Shown here: positions 7,823 to 16,074 of the stretch, piece after piece
Layout: each line of letters starts with the position of its first letter
Position numbering within the stretch: position 1 is the first letter of the stretch
NCBI RefSeq assembly: GCF_900188025.1
Contig: NZ_FZNO01000008.1
Coordinates: forward strand, 116,765 to 180,764
Reading direction: 5' to 3'
From: Blastococcus mobilis
Lineage (GTDB): Bacteria > Actinomycetota > Actinomycetes > Mycobacteriales > Geodermatophilaceae
DNA length: 64,000 bases
Program-made: the position numbers and the translations under genes
The notes under the pieces: model-generated
Told to the model about the DNA's origin: nothing
The model's database searches: none
Seen by the model: the letters and a program-made list of their open reading frames with translations, nothing else

Positions 7823-8548
7823 TCAGGTGGGGTCTCCGGTGCGCGCGACGAGCACCCGGAACAGGTTCTCCAGCCGGTACCCCCCGCCGGCCGTGCGGTA
7901 GGGCTCCAGCCGGTCGAGCACGGCCGTGCGCAGCGTGGCCGGGTCCGTCCGGCGCGCCACCGTGCGGCCCAGGGCGGAGGCGAACAGGGGCCGGAGCAAT
8001 TCGTCCTCGTCGGCGTACTCGAAGGGGACGACCACGTCGTCGAGGTGGTCGACCACCAGGCCGGCGCGCTCGGCCATCTCGCGCAGCAGCGCAGGCTCGC
8101 TGACCCGCGGGTCGGGGGACGGGCGGCGCGGGCCCAGCCACGGCGCGAGCGCCTCACCGAAGATGCGGACGTCGCACTCCCGCTCGCGGCCCCACACCGT
8201 CACGGCCACGATCCCGCCCACACGGGCTGCGGCCCGCAACACCGCGAGCGGGTCGACCACGTGCATGAGCAGTTGCACCGCGGCGACCACGTCGAACGGG
8301 CCCGGCGGAGGGTCCAGCGCGTGCCGCACGGCGAAGACGCCCTCGGGCACCTCGGCGGCGGCGCGGCCGACGGCCGCCGGGTCGGTGTCGATCCCGGTCA
8401 CCCGGGCCCCGCGGTCGGCCGCCGCGCGGGCGAGCAGCCCCGCACCGCACCCGAGGTCGAGCACGCTCGTGCCGGGTCCGACCGCCGTCGCGTCGAGCAC
8501 GGCCGCGTACAGGGGTGCCCCCCAGCCGCGCGGTCCCTCGCCGCTCAC
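7823..8548 (-). CDS. Class I SAM-dependent methyltransferase
   Basis: 241 residues with motif I VLDLGCGAGLLARAAADRG near residue 30, an acidic motif II (VTGIDTDP), and motif FDVVAAVQLLMHVVDP in place of motif IV. This is a small-molecule type methyltransferase; the substrate cannot be read from the sequence. It starts at GTG 8548, with a -10-like TAGGGT on the minus strand (8556-8561) ending 7 bases before it, so a leaderless transcript is likely. It is convergent with the DUF59 gene (4-base gap) and lies downstream of the OpuC operon beyond a terminator-like hairpin. Confidence 0.85.
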   Translation of the reverse strand: MSGEGPRGWGAPLYAAVLDATAVGPGTSVLDLGCGAGLLARAAADRGARVTGIDTDPAAVGRAAAEVPEGVFAVRHALDPPPGPFDVVAAVQLLMHVVDPLAVLRAAARVGGIVAVTVWGRERECDVRIFGEALAPWLGPRRPSPDPRVSEPALLREMAERAGLVVDHLDDVVVPFEYADEDELLRPLFASALGRTVARRTDPATLRTAVLDRLEPYRTAGGGYRLENLFRVLVARTGDPT

Positions 8549-8555
8549 CCCCTCG

Positions 8556-8561
8556 ACCCTA
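8556..8561 (-). promoter_or_regulatory. -10-like hexamer of a leaderless promoter (methyltransferase)
   Basis: TAGGGT on the minus strand, separated from the GTG start at 8548 by 7 bases. The same hexamer and spacing recur before the saccharopine-dehydrogenase-like gene at 48023. Confidence 0.45.
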
Positions 8562-8597
8562 TCCGCGCCGCGCGCCGCGGATCACGTGGTCGGTTCC

Positions 8598-8634
8598 GCT
8601 GAGGCACCGAGCTGGTCGCGCTGGATGCCTCAGC
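8598..8634 (-). terminator. Hairpin overlapping the stop of the OpuC operon
   Basis: GCTGAGGCA (8598-8606) and TGCCTCAGC (8626-8634) are perfect 9-base arms with a 19-base loop. The stop codon of the binding-protein gene (8630-8632) lies inside the right arm. It is the likely end of the operon transcript, without a U-run as is common in actinobacteria. Confidence 0.5.
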
Positions 8635-9607
8635 CCCGCGTGACCAGGCCTTCGGACACCAGCCAGTCCAGCGCCACGTCGGCGGGGTCCTCGCCCTCGA
8701 CGTCGACCCGCCGGTTGAGCTCGATCATCACCTCGTTGGTCAGCAACGGGGTGATCTCGGCGAACACGCCGGCGATCTCCGGGTGCTCCTCGAGCGTCCC
8801 GTTCAGCACCACCGGCGCGACGTTGTAGGCCGGGAAGTAGCCGCGGTCGTCCTCGAGGACCGTCAGGTCCAGGGAATCGATCCGGCCGTCGGTCGTGAAC
8901 ACCTCGCCGAAGTTGCAGACGCCGCCGTCGGTGGCGGTGTAGACGGCGCCGGTGTCCAGGACGCTCACGTTCTCCCGCGGCACCCCCTGCGGGTCGCCCA
9001 GCGGGATGCCGTAGGCCTCGAGCATCGGCTCGAACCCGTCACCGCGCGTGGCGAACTCCGACTCCACGCAGAAGGTCCGCTGCTCCACCGGCAGCGCGGC
9101 GATGTCCGAGAGGCTGGCCACGCCACCGAGCTCCTCGACGGCCTCACTGCGGACCGCGAAGGCGTACGTGTTGTTCATCGGCGCCGGCGGTAGCCAGGTC
9201 AGCCCGTTGGCCGCGTCGGCGTCCCGCACCGCCTCGTACTGCTCCTGTCGATCGGGGATGCCCTCGGGCATCTGCAGGTAGTTCAGCCAGCCGGTTCCGG
9301 TGTACTCCCACTGCACCTCGACCTCACCGCCGAGCATCGCCGCCCGGGCCGGGGCCGCGCCGGGGATGCCGCTGCGGTCGGTGACGTCGAACCCGGCGAC
9401 CTGCAGCGCGATCACGGCGACCTTGCCGAGGATGAGCGCCTCGGTGAAGTTCTTGGTGCCGACCACGATCTCCGCCCCGTCTGCGCCGATCGGTCGGATC
9501 GTCCCCGGCTCGGCCTGCGGGACGAAGGTGTTCGCGCTCTGCAGCCCGCATCCGGTGAGGAGCGTGGCGGCCGCCAGCAGCGCGGCGGCGGCGAGAGGGG
9601 AACGCAT
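8630..9607 (-). CDS. OpuC-type glycine betaine/choline-binding lipoprotein
   Basis: 325 residues. It starts with a lipoprotein signal (AAALLAAATLLTGCGL, lipobox Cys at about residue 19) and then the OpuAC fold with EIVVGTKNFTEALILG, the hallmark of OpuCC/ProX-like quaternary-ammonium receptors. QWEYTGTGWLNYL and LTNEVMIELNRRV are also family segments. It delivers osmoprotectant to the two permeases encoded upstream. Its ATG overlaps the permease stop by one base (TGATG), so it is the last gene of a four-gene minus-strand operon. Confidence 0.9.
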   Translation of the reverse strand: MRSPLAAAALLAAATLLTGCGLQSANTFVPQAEPGTIRPIGADGAEIVVGTKNFTEALILGKVAVIALQVAGFDVTDRSGIPGAAPARAAMLGGEVEVQWEYTGTGWLNYLQMPEGIPDRQEQYEAVRDADAANGLTWLPPAPMNNTYAFAVRSEAVEELGGVASLSDIAALPVEQRTFCVESEFATRGDGFEPMLEAYGIPLGDPQGVPRENVSVLDTGAVYTATDGGVCNFGEVFTTDGRIDSLDLTVLEDDRGYFPAYNVAPVVLNGTLEEHPEIAGVFAEITPLLTNEVMIELNRRVDVEGEDPADVALDWLVSEGLVTRG

Positions 9608-10428
9608 CACAGTCCCTTCGGTCGGGCGACGTGCTCGACGACCCGGCCCAGCCAGTCCACGGCGAGGGCCAGCAGCGCCACGAGCACCGCACCGCTGATC
9701 AGCAGCGAGTTCAGCGACAGGGTGATGCCGGTGTTGATCAGCACCCCGAGGCCCCCGCCGTTGATGAAGGTGGCGAGGGTGGCCGTACCGACGAGCAGGA
9801 CCAGGGCGGTCCGGGCGCCGGCCAGCATCACCGGCCCGGCCAGCGGCAGCTCGACGCGGAACAGGACGGCGGTCCCGCTCATGCCCATGCCGCGACCGGC
9901 CTCGACCAGGCGGGGGTCGACGCCCTGGATCCCGACCATCGTGTTGCGCAGCACCGGCAGCGCCGAGTAGACGACCAGCGCGACGATCGTCGTCCAGAAG
10001 CCGAACCCGAGCCAGGTCGCCAGCAGCACGAACAGCCCGATCGCCGGCGCGGCCTGCCCGACGTTGGCCACACCGATGACGGCCGGCGTGAGCCGGCGCA
10101 ACGCGGGCCGGGTCAGGGCGATGCCCAGCGGGATCGAGATCAGCAGGACGATCGCCGCCGAGACGACGGTCAGCGACAGGTGCCGCAGCGCGCTGTCCCA
10201 CAGCGTGGCGGTACCGAGCTGACGTGCCTCGGTGTCGGTGAGGGTGGCGTTGGCCCGCCACAGCAGGAAGGCGAGGAGGCCGACGGCGACGAGGAGCGGC
10301 TGGACGACGAGGGCTCGCCAGCCGCCGGGGGCCGTCCCGGCTGCCTCCGTGCCGGGCTGCGCCGGGGCGGCCTCGTCCCGGGCGTCCCCGGCCGCGACGC
10401 CGCGGGCTGAGGGTGTCGCCGTCGTCAT
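9607..10428 (-). CDS. OpuC-type ABC transporter permease (second permease)
   Basis: 273 residues with a Pro/Ala-rich cytoplasmic N-terminus, six TM segments and the EAA loop EAGRGMGMSGTAVLFRVELPLAGPVMLAG that docks to the ATPase. It resembles OpuCD/OsmW permeases. The N-terminal about 35 residues are longer than usual, but no better start is visible. The start overlaps the ATPase stop by 4 bases (ATGA). Confidence 0.88.
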   Translation of the reverse strand: MTTATPSARGVAAGDARDEAAPAQPGTEAAGTAPGGWRALVVQPLLVAVGLLAFLLWRANATLTDTEARQLGTATLWDSALRHLSLTVVSAAIVLLISIPLGIALTRPALRRLTPAVIGVANVGQAAPAIGLFVLLATWLGFGFWTTIVALVVYSALPVLRNTMVGIQGVDPRLVEAGRGMGMSGTAVLFRVELPLAGPVMLAGARTALVLLVGTATLATFINGGGLGVLINTGITLSLNSLLISGAVLVALLALAVDWLGRVVEHVARPKGL

Positions 10429-11606
10429 CCGGCCGTCTCCTGCCGGGTTCGCTGGATGGCGTCCATGATCATCTCGATCGTCACGACGCCGGCCAGGCTG
10501 TCCCGCCGGCCGAGCACCACGGCACCGCCCTGGCTGGCGGCGAGCATGGTGTCGAGGGCGTCGTTGAGGGTGGAGCCGAGGCCGACCACCGGCAGCTTCT
10601 CGTCGACGGTCGCCGGGATGGCCGCCATCCGGCTCACCTCGGCGAGCGTCGGCCAGCTGATCGGCCGGCCGCGCCGGTCCAGCACGACGACGAAGTCGTC
10701 CCCTGCCGCCCGCGCCCGCGCCACGGCGTCCGCCGCGTCGTCCCCGACGGACGCCGTGGTCACCGGCCGCAGGTGGAGGCTGTTCACCCGGGTGAGGGTG
10801 AGCTGCTTGAGGGTGGCTCCAGCACCCACGAAGTCGGCGACGTACTCCTCGGCCGGCGCGGCCAGGATCGCCTCCGGGGTGTCGTACTGGACGATGCGCG
10901 CACCGACGTCGAAGACCACGATCCTGTCCCCGAGCTTCACCGCCTCGTCGAAGTCGTGGGTGACGCAGACGATGGTCTTGCCGAGCTCGTCCTGGATCCG
11001 GAGCAGCTCGTCCTGCAGCCGCTGGCGGGTGATCGGGTCGACCGCTCCGAACGGCTCGTCCATGAGCAGCACGGGCGGGTCGGCGGCCAGGGCCCGGGCG
11101 ACGCCGACCCGCTGCTGCTGACCGCCGGAGAGCTCCTTCGGGTAGCGGTCGCGGTACTGCTCCGGGTCGAGGCCCACGAGGTCCAGCAGCTCGTCGATGC
11201 GCTCGGTGACCCGCTGCTTCTCCCAGCCGAGCATCCGCGGGACCATCCCGATGTTGGTGGCCACCATCATGTGCGGGAAGAGACCGCCGGCCTGGATGAC
11301 GTAGCCGATCCGGCGCCGCAGCCGGTCCGGGTCCTGGTTGGTCACGTCCTCGTCGCCGAGGTGGATGCGCCCGCTCGTCGGCTCGATGAGCCGGTTGATC
11401 ATCTTGAGCAGGGTCGTCTTCCCGCAGCCGGACGGGCCGACGAACATGACGGTCTCACCGGCAGCGATGTCCAGGGTGACGTCGTCGACGGCCGGCCGGT
11501 CCTGGCCGGGATAGCGCTTGGTGACGTGCTCCAGACGGATGGGCACGCCACTGACACGGCGGGCCGGGGCTGGGGGTGCCGACGGCACGGGCAGGGTCTC
11601 AGACAC
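10425..11606 (-). CDS. OpuC-type ABC transporter ATPase with CBS domains
   Basis: 393 residues. Walker A GPSGCGKTT near residue 57, Q-loop, signature LSGGQQQRVGVARAL, Walker B VLLMDEPFGAVDP and H-loop VTHDFDEA are all present. A C-terminal region of about 130 residues (RPVTTASVGDDAADAV, FVVVLDRRGRPIS, GVVTIEMIMDAI) is a CBS pair. In OpuA and OpuC these domains sense ionic strength or cyclic di-AMP. This fits osmotically controlled uptake of compatible solutes. The start overlaps the upstream permease stop by 8 bases. Confidence 0.92.
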   Translation of the reverse strand: MSETLPVPSAPPAPARRVSGVPIRLEHVTKRYPGQDRPAVDDVTLDIAAGETVMFVGPSGCGKTTLLKMINRLIEPTSGRIHLGDEDVTNQDPDRLRRRIGYVIQAGGLFPHMMVATNIGMVPRMLGWEKQRVTERIDELLDLVGLDPEQYRDRYPKELSGGQQQRVGVARALAADPPVLLMDEPFGAVDPITRQRLQDELLRIQDELGKTIVCVTHDFDEAVKLGDRIVVFDVGARIVQYDTPEAILAAPAEEYVADFVGAGATLKQLTLTRVNSLHLRPVTTASVGDDAADAVARARAAGDDFVVVLDRRGRPISWPTLAEVSRMAAIPATVDEKLPVVGLGSTLNDALDTMLAASQGGAVVLGRRDSLAGVVTIEMIMDAIQRTRQETAG

Positions 11607-12240
11607 GGATTCCCCTCGGGGTGGTCAGGCGCCCCACGAGGAGGAGCAGCAGGTCGAGGACGAGGGCCAGGACGACGATCGCGATCGTCCCGGCGAGTGC
11701 GGAGTTCAGGGCGTTCGCGCCGCCCAGCCGGGACAGCCCGGTGAAGATGAATCCCCCGAGCCCGGGGCCGAGCACGTAGGCGGCGATGGCCGCGATCCCC
11801 ATGACCATCTGGGTGGAGACCCGGATGCCGGCGAGGATGACCGGCCAGGCCAGGGGCAGCTCGACGCGCACCAGGGTGGCCAGCCGGCTCATCCCGATGC
11901 CGCGAGCGGACTCGACCACCGAACGGTCCACGCCGGCCAGGCCGACGACGGCGTTGCGCAGCACCGGGAGGGCGGCGTAGAAGGTCACCGCGATGACGGC
12001 CGGGGTGATCCCGAAGCCGAACGGCGCCAGCAGGATGCCCAGCAGCGCGAAGGCTGGGATGGTCAGCCCCACCGCGGACACCCCGTTGGCCAGGGAGGTG
12101 GCGGCCGCGCTCCGGTAGACCAACGCGGCCAGCAGCAGCGCGATGAGGGTGCCCAGCAGCACGCACTGCAGGACCAGACTCACGTGTTGGAATGCCTGGT
12201 AGGCGATCTGCCCACGTCGGTCGAGGACGAACTCCCACAT
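11599..12240 (-). CDS. OpuC-type ABC transporter permease (first permease)
   Basis: 213 residues, first gene of the operon, with about five to six TM helices and the EAA loop ESARGIGMSRLATLVRVELPLAW. It corresponds to OpuCB/OsmY-type permeases. ATG 12240 is chosen because AGAGGAAC lies 8 bases upstream. A longer in-frame reading from 12399 would add a basic, non-membrane extension unlike the family. The order permease-ATPase-permease-receptor is standard for OpuC/Osu transporters. Confidence 0.88.
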   Translation of the reverse strand: MWEFVLDRRGQIAYQAFQHVSLVLQCVLLGTLIALLLAALVYRSAAATSLANGVSAVGLTIPAFALLGILLAPFGFGITPAVIAVTFYAALPVLRNAVVGLAGVDRSVVESARGIGMSRLATLVRVELPLAWPVILAGIRVSTQMVMGIAAIAAYVLGPGLGGFIFTGLSRLGGANALNSALAGTIAIVVLALVLDLLLLLVGRLTTPRGIRV

Positions 12241-12478
12241 CGCGGGCAGTTCCTCTCCGCGCCCGGCCACGTGGGACCGGGCACTGTTCTGGCATGGGTC
12301 TGCGCCGGCAGCCCCGCTGCCGAGGATCCATGACCGCGCCCCCGCGGGCCTCTGCAGGGGACGACCGGGGAAGCGCGAACAGCTCCGACGACGCCACACG
12401 CGCCGTTCTCAAGATCAACGGTGGCACAGTCGCCGGAGGCGCGCGACTTCACGTACGCGCCGTTCCCCGAAAGGGTAC

Positions 12479-12500
12479 TTGACCCTGACGCAACGTCAGG
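12479..12500 (+). promoter_or_regulatory. MerR-type autoregulatory promoter/operator
   Basis: A TTGACC -35-like hexamer (12479-12484) runs into the inverted repeat CCTGACG-CAA-CGTCAGG (12484-12500). A dyad placed between promoter elements is typical of MerR-family operators, and the merR gene starts 37 bases downstream. The site is intact although the gene is broken. Confidence 0.55.
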
Positions 12501-12536
12501 CCGCACGCTCGTCCTCGTCGAGGAAGGGAGGACCCG

Positions 12537-13266
12537 GTGAACGTGGGCGAGGTCGCCGCACTGGCCGGCGTCGCGGTGCGCACGCTGCACCACTACGACC
12601 GAATCGGACTGCTGTCGCCGTCCGGGCGGACGGCGGCCGGCTACCGGCGGTACTCGCCGGCCGATCTGGACCGGTTGCACCAGGTGCTGCCCGGCCCGCA
12701 TGCAGGGACCCGCGCCGAGCCTGCGAGGCGTGGGGGGCATGCGGGTCCTTTCGCTGCGCCGGCAGCTGCGGGACCGGTTGGAGCGGACGCAGGCGATGGT
12801 CGCGGCCGTCGAGAAGGAGATGGAGGCACGGCAGATGGGGATCTCACTGACCCCGGAGGAGCGCTTCGAGGTGTTCGGCGAGCACGACCCGGCGGAGTAC
12901 GACGCCGAGGTCGAGGAGCGCTGGGGCGAGACCGACGCCTACGCGCAGTCGAAGCGGAGGACGGCGGCGTACACCAAGGACGACTGGGTGCGCATCAAGG
13001 CCGAGGGCGACGACGTCGAGGCCCGCTTCGCCGCCGCGCTGCAGGCCGGCGTCGCCCCCGACTCGGAGCAGGCGATGGACCTCGCGGAGGAGCACCGGCA
13101 GCAGATCACCCGGAACTTCTACGACTGCCCGCCCGAGATGCACGGCGGCCTCGGCCGGATGTACGTCGAGGACGAGCGGTTCACCGCCCACTACGAGCAG
13201 CGCGCTCCGGGTCTGGCGCAGTACGTGAGCACGGCCGTCCAGGCCAACGCCGCCCGCCAGAGCTGA
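12537..13266 (+). pseudogene. MerR-family regulator with TipAS-like domain, disrupted
   Basis: From GTG 12537 (AGGGAGG upstream) the first about 50 codons encode a MerR HTH: VGEVAALAGVAVRTLHHYDR, then RYSPADLDRLHQVL. The frame then turns into unrelated residues. A different frame, from about 12754 to the TGA ending at 13266, encodes the rest of a TipAS-type regulator: RDRLERTQAMVAAVEKEME, LTPEERFEVFGEHDP and a C-terminal four-helix domain with YDCPPEMHGGLGRMYV. Between them the expected second half of the DNA-binding domain is missing and replaced by about 64 bases of a GC-rich hairpin repeat. The length change also shifts the frame, so one polypeptide cannot be made. The C-terminal part could still be translated alone from an internal GTG or ATG. 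Confidence 0.75.
12695..12748. repeat. Hairpin repeat element inside the merR gene
   Basis: Two nested stems: CCCGCATGC (12695-12703) pairs with GCATGCGGG (12737-12745), and GGACCCGC (12706-12713) pairs with GCGGGTCC (12741-12748). The loop contains GAGCCTGCGAG at 12717-12727. The same 11-mer occurs twice in the intergenic element at 17757-17812. As there, the right stem is followed by TT (GTCCTT). Confidence 0.6.
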
Positions 13267-13279
13267 GGCGTCCGATCAC

Positions 13280-13327
13280 TGCGCGCTGATGCGCAGTTCC
13301 GAGCCCGGAAGTGCGCATCAGCGCGCA
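13280..13327. terminator. Strong hairpin downstream of merR
   Basis: TGCGCGCTGATGCGCA (13280-13295) and its exact reverse complement (13312-13327) form a 16-base stem, extended by TTCC/GGAA after one mismatch. It sits 14 bases after the merR stop. It may be a terminator or a member of a palindromic repeat family. The rest of the gap to 13424 shows nothing clear. Confidence 0.55.
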
Positions 13328-13423
13328 CCGTCGGATCCTGGTGCGCCGTCCGATGCCACGCCCAGCAGGGCGCGCCGGACCCCGGATGGAGCCGGCCGAG
13401 GCCACCCGTCATCCTGTCCACAG

Positions 13424-14515
13424 ATGAACGACATGTGGGCGCTGCTGCGCCGTCCCGGCGTCCAGCGCGGGGTGCGGGCGGCGGTCGCCGCCGGGCTCGC
13501 CTGGCAGGTGGCGGTCCTGCTGCCGCCGCTGCTCTCGGACTACGCCTACTACGCACCACTGGGCGCGGTCATCGCCGTCCACCCGACGGTCGCGGACTCG
13601 GCGAGCGCCGCCTGGCGCAGCGTCCTGGCGATCCTGACCGGCTTCGCGCTCGCCGTCGGGGTCTACGAGCTGACCCGCTCGGTGCCGACCGCGCTGACCA
13701 TCGCGCTGATCGTCGCTCTGGCGGTGCTGATCGAGCAGTGGCAGCTCTGGCGGGAGCAGGCGAGCTGGGTCAGCTTCGCCGCCGTCCTGATGCTGACCGT
13801 GGGGCGCGACGATCCCGAGGCCTACGTCCTGCGATATGCCGGGCTGACCCTCCTGGGCGCAGCGATCGGCGTCCTGGTCACCACCCTGCTGTTCCCCCCG
13901 CTGCAGCTGACCCGCGCCGTCGAGCAGATCGCCCGCACCCGCTCCGTCCTCGCTGCCCACCTGCAGGACATCGCCGAGACACTCCGGCACGGCCAGGTGC
14001 CCGATCCCGCCGAGTGGACCGGCCGGAACCACCGGCTGGAGCACGAGCTGGACCGGATGCGCGCGGCCGAGGCGCAGGTCGAACGCGCCCGCCGGGCCAA
14101 CCCCCGGGCCCGCCGCTGGCACGGGCGGGCCGAGAGCATCCGCGAGGACTCGCGCGCCGTCGACCGCGTCGCCGTCCTCGTCGACGACCTCGTCTCGCTG
14201 GTCGTCGAGTTCCAGCCGCACCGGCGGGGCGTCGACCAGGTGGACGCCGGGACCGGCTGGGTGCTCGCCGAGGCCCTGGACGCCCTGGCCGGCGTCGTCT
14301 GCACGCCGCACCACACGACCGACGGGGCGATGCCCGACGAGCGCGACGCCCAGATCGACCGGGCCTTCGACGCGCTGCACCGGCTGGTCGGCCTGCTCCG
14401 GAACACCACGGTGTCCGCCGACGAGGGCTTCTTCGCCCTCGGCGCGGTCGCGGTCGGGGTCCGCCGCAGCCTGGCCGCGCTCCATGCGGAGCAGCGGCAG
14501 CACGCGACGGCCTGA
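13424..14515 (+). CDS. FUSC-family membrane protein
   Basis: 363 residues. An N-terminal cluster of about six TM helices (residues about 15-165) contains YYAPLGAVIAVHPTVADS, the usual start of the FUSC/ArAE domain. It is followed by a long Arg/Glu-rich cytoplasmic helical region. FUSC proteins are related to fusaric-acid resistance and aromatic-acid exporters, but short actinobacterial members are uncharacterised. ATG 13424 is used because TM1 begins directly after it. No clear operon partner. Confidence 0.8.
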   Translation: MNDMWALLRRPGVQRGVRAAVAAGLAWQVAVLLPPLLSDYAYYAPLGAVIAVHPTVADSASAAWRSVLAILTGFALAVGVYELTRSVPTALTIALIVALAVLIEQWQLWREQASWVSFAAVLMLTVGRDDPEAYVLRYAGLTLLGAAIGVLVTTLLFPPLQLTRAVEQIARTRSVLAAHLQDIAETLRHGQVPDPAEWTGRNHRLEHELDRMRAAEAQVERARRANPRARRWHGRAESIREDSRAVDRVAVLVDDLVSLVVEFQPHRRGVDQVDAGTGWVLAEALDALAGVVCTPHHTTDGAMPDERDAQIDRAFDALHRLVGLLRNTTVSADEGFFALGAVAVGVRRSLAALHAEQRQHATA

Positions 14516-14518
14516 CGG

Positions 14519-16039
14519 CTAGAGCTCCTCGGCCAGCACCTGCTCGGCGGCGGGCACCGCCCGCTCGCGGTCGGCCGGCACCAGGCCGAAGCGCGTGCGG
14601 CGGTCCAGCAGGTCGGCGACGGTCCGCGCACCCTCGTACCGGACGGCGAACCGCAGCTCCCCCACCGTCTCCGGCCGCCCGGCCACCACGACCGCAGGGC
14701 CCAGCGCCTCGACGACCGGCGCCTCGGTGCCGTACCGCGCCACCAGGCGGCCCGGCGCCGCCACCCGCTCCAGCGCCGGCCGCGGCGCCGCTCCCACCAG
14801 CGGAACGCGGGCGGTGATCGACTCGGCAGCTCCGCGCCCGAGCCGCGCGACGACGGCATCCACCGTCTCCTCCGCCATCGCCCGGTAGGTGGTTAGCTTT
14901 CCGCCGACCACCGTGAGGACCGGTCCGTCCCACTGCAGCAGGTGCTTGCGGGAGAGGTCCGCCGTCGCATCCCCGGGGCCCGCCCCCGCCGAGGCGGGCA
15001 GCACCAGCGGCCGCAGGCCGGCATAGGCGCCGACGACGTCGTCCCGGGCGAGCGGCTCAGCCAGGACCTGGTTCACCGTCTCCAGGAGCTGCGCGACCTC
15101 GCCGTCGCTGGGCACCGGGTCGTCGTCGGGCACCGGGCCGTCGACCGGCTCGTCGGTGAGCCCCAGATAGACCAGCCCGTCGGCCTGCGGCAGCGCGAAG
15201 ACGTAGCGCGACCGCGACCCCGGCAGGGGCACGGTCAGCGCGGCGGACGGCGAACCGAGCACCGAGCCGGGCACCACCAGGTGCGAACCGCGGGAGGGAA
15301 CCAGCCGGATGGACGGCGCCAGCTGCTGCGCCCACACCCCCGCGGCGTTGACGACCACGCCGGCCCGCACCGTGAACGCCTCGTCGTCCACCTGCACGTG
15401 CACGTCGGCGCCGTCCACCGCCGTCACCGCCGCGCCGGTCAGCACCCGCGCCCCGTACGCGGCGGCCGTGCGGGCGAGGGCGACCACCAGCCGCGCGTCG
15501 TCCACGAGCTGGCCGTCCCAGAAGACGACGCCACCGCGCCCGGGCCGGACACCCGGGACGAGCCGCGACACCTCGTCGGCCGAGACCCGGCGGGTGAAGG
15601 GCAGGGAGCGCGGCCCGCCGGGGACCGACAACCGCACGGCGTCGCCCAGCCAGCCGCCGGCGGCTGCCAACGCGGTCACGTCCCGGCGGGCGACGTCGGG
15701 GACCAGGAAGGGCAGCCGACGCACCAGGTGCGGCGCGGTCGAGCCCATCAGGACTGCGCGCTCGCGGGCGCTCTCCCGCGCCAGCCCGATCTCGCCGTGC
15801 GCCAGATAGCGCAGGCCTCCGTGCACGAGCTTGGACGACCACCGGCTGGTGCCGGCGGCGAGGTCGGTGCGCTCCAGCAGCACCACCGACAGCCCCCGGC
15901 TCGCGGCGTCCAGCGCCACGCCGGCGCCGGTCACGCCGCCACCCACGACGACGACGTCGGCGGTGGTCCCCGCGACCTCCGACAGATCCCTCGCCCGGCG
16001 GTCCGGAGAGAGCGTTCCGGGCAGCAGGGCGGTCACCAT
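14519..16039 (-). CDS. glpD: Aerobic glycerol-3-phosphate dehydrogenase
   Basis: 506 residues. N-terminal FAD motif VVVVGGGVTGAGVALDAASRG near residue 30, then the GlpD signature TSRWSSKLVHGGLRYL, RGSHLVVP, the conserved GLRPLV and the late FAD segment DGPVLTVVGGKLTTYR. It oxidises sn-glycerol 3-phosphate to dihydroxyacetone phosphate with electron transfer to quinone at the membrane. The C-terminal about 110 residues form the GlpD cap. Start ATG 16039 has GGAG 5 bases upstream. It is divergent from a flavoprotein related to alkyl-DHAP synthase, whose family works on the same triose-phosphate pool. Confidence 0.92.
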   Translation of the reverse strand: MVTALLPGTLSPDRRARDLSEVAGTTADVVVVGGGVTGAGVALDAASRGLSVVLLERTDLAAGTSRWSSKLVHGGLRYLAHGEIGLARESARERAVLMGSTAPHLVRRLPFLVPDVARRDVTALAAAGGWLGDAVRLSVPGGPRSLPFTRRVSADEVSRLVPGVRPGRGGVVFWDGQLVDDARLVVALARTAAAYGARVLTGAAVTAVDGADVHVQVDDEAFTVRAGVVVNAAGVWAQQLAPSIRLVPSRGSHLVVPGSVLGSPSAALTVPLPGSRSRYVFALPQADGLVYLGLTDEPVDGPVPDDDPVPSDGEVAQLLETVNQVLAEPLARDDVVGAYAGLRPLVLPASAGAGPGDATADLSRKHLLQWDGPVLTVVGGKLTTYRAMAEETVDAVVARLGRGAAESITARVPLVGAAPRPALERVAAPGRLVARYGTEAPVVEALGPAVVVAGRPETVGELRFAVRYEGARTVADLLDRRTRFGLVPADRERAVPAAEQVLAEEL

Positions 16040-16062
16040 GATCGCTCCGAGAGCAGCACCGG

Positions 16063-16071
16063 CAGACTGTA
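16063..16071. promoter_or_regulatory. Overlapping divergent -10 elements (glpD / FAD oxidase)
   Basis: In the 35-base gap, CAGACT (16063-16068) lies 6 bases before the plus-strand GTG at 16075, and TACAGT on the minus strand (16066-16071) can serve glpD, which keeps a 5' leader with a Shine-Dalgarno. The two hexamers overlap, so the two promoters would exclude each other. Confidence 0.4.
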
Positions 16072-16074
16072 GCG

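Noticed and set aside
12192..12482. Plus-strand frame of 96 codons in the opuC-merR gap
   Set aside because: It overlaps the permease start in antisense, is Arg/Pro-rich and shows no conserved pattern.
13409..14503. Minus-strand frame antisense to the FUSC gene
   Set aside because: It is a mirror frame of GC-rich coding DNA; the plus-strand frame has clear TM helices and family motifs.
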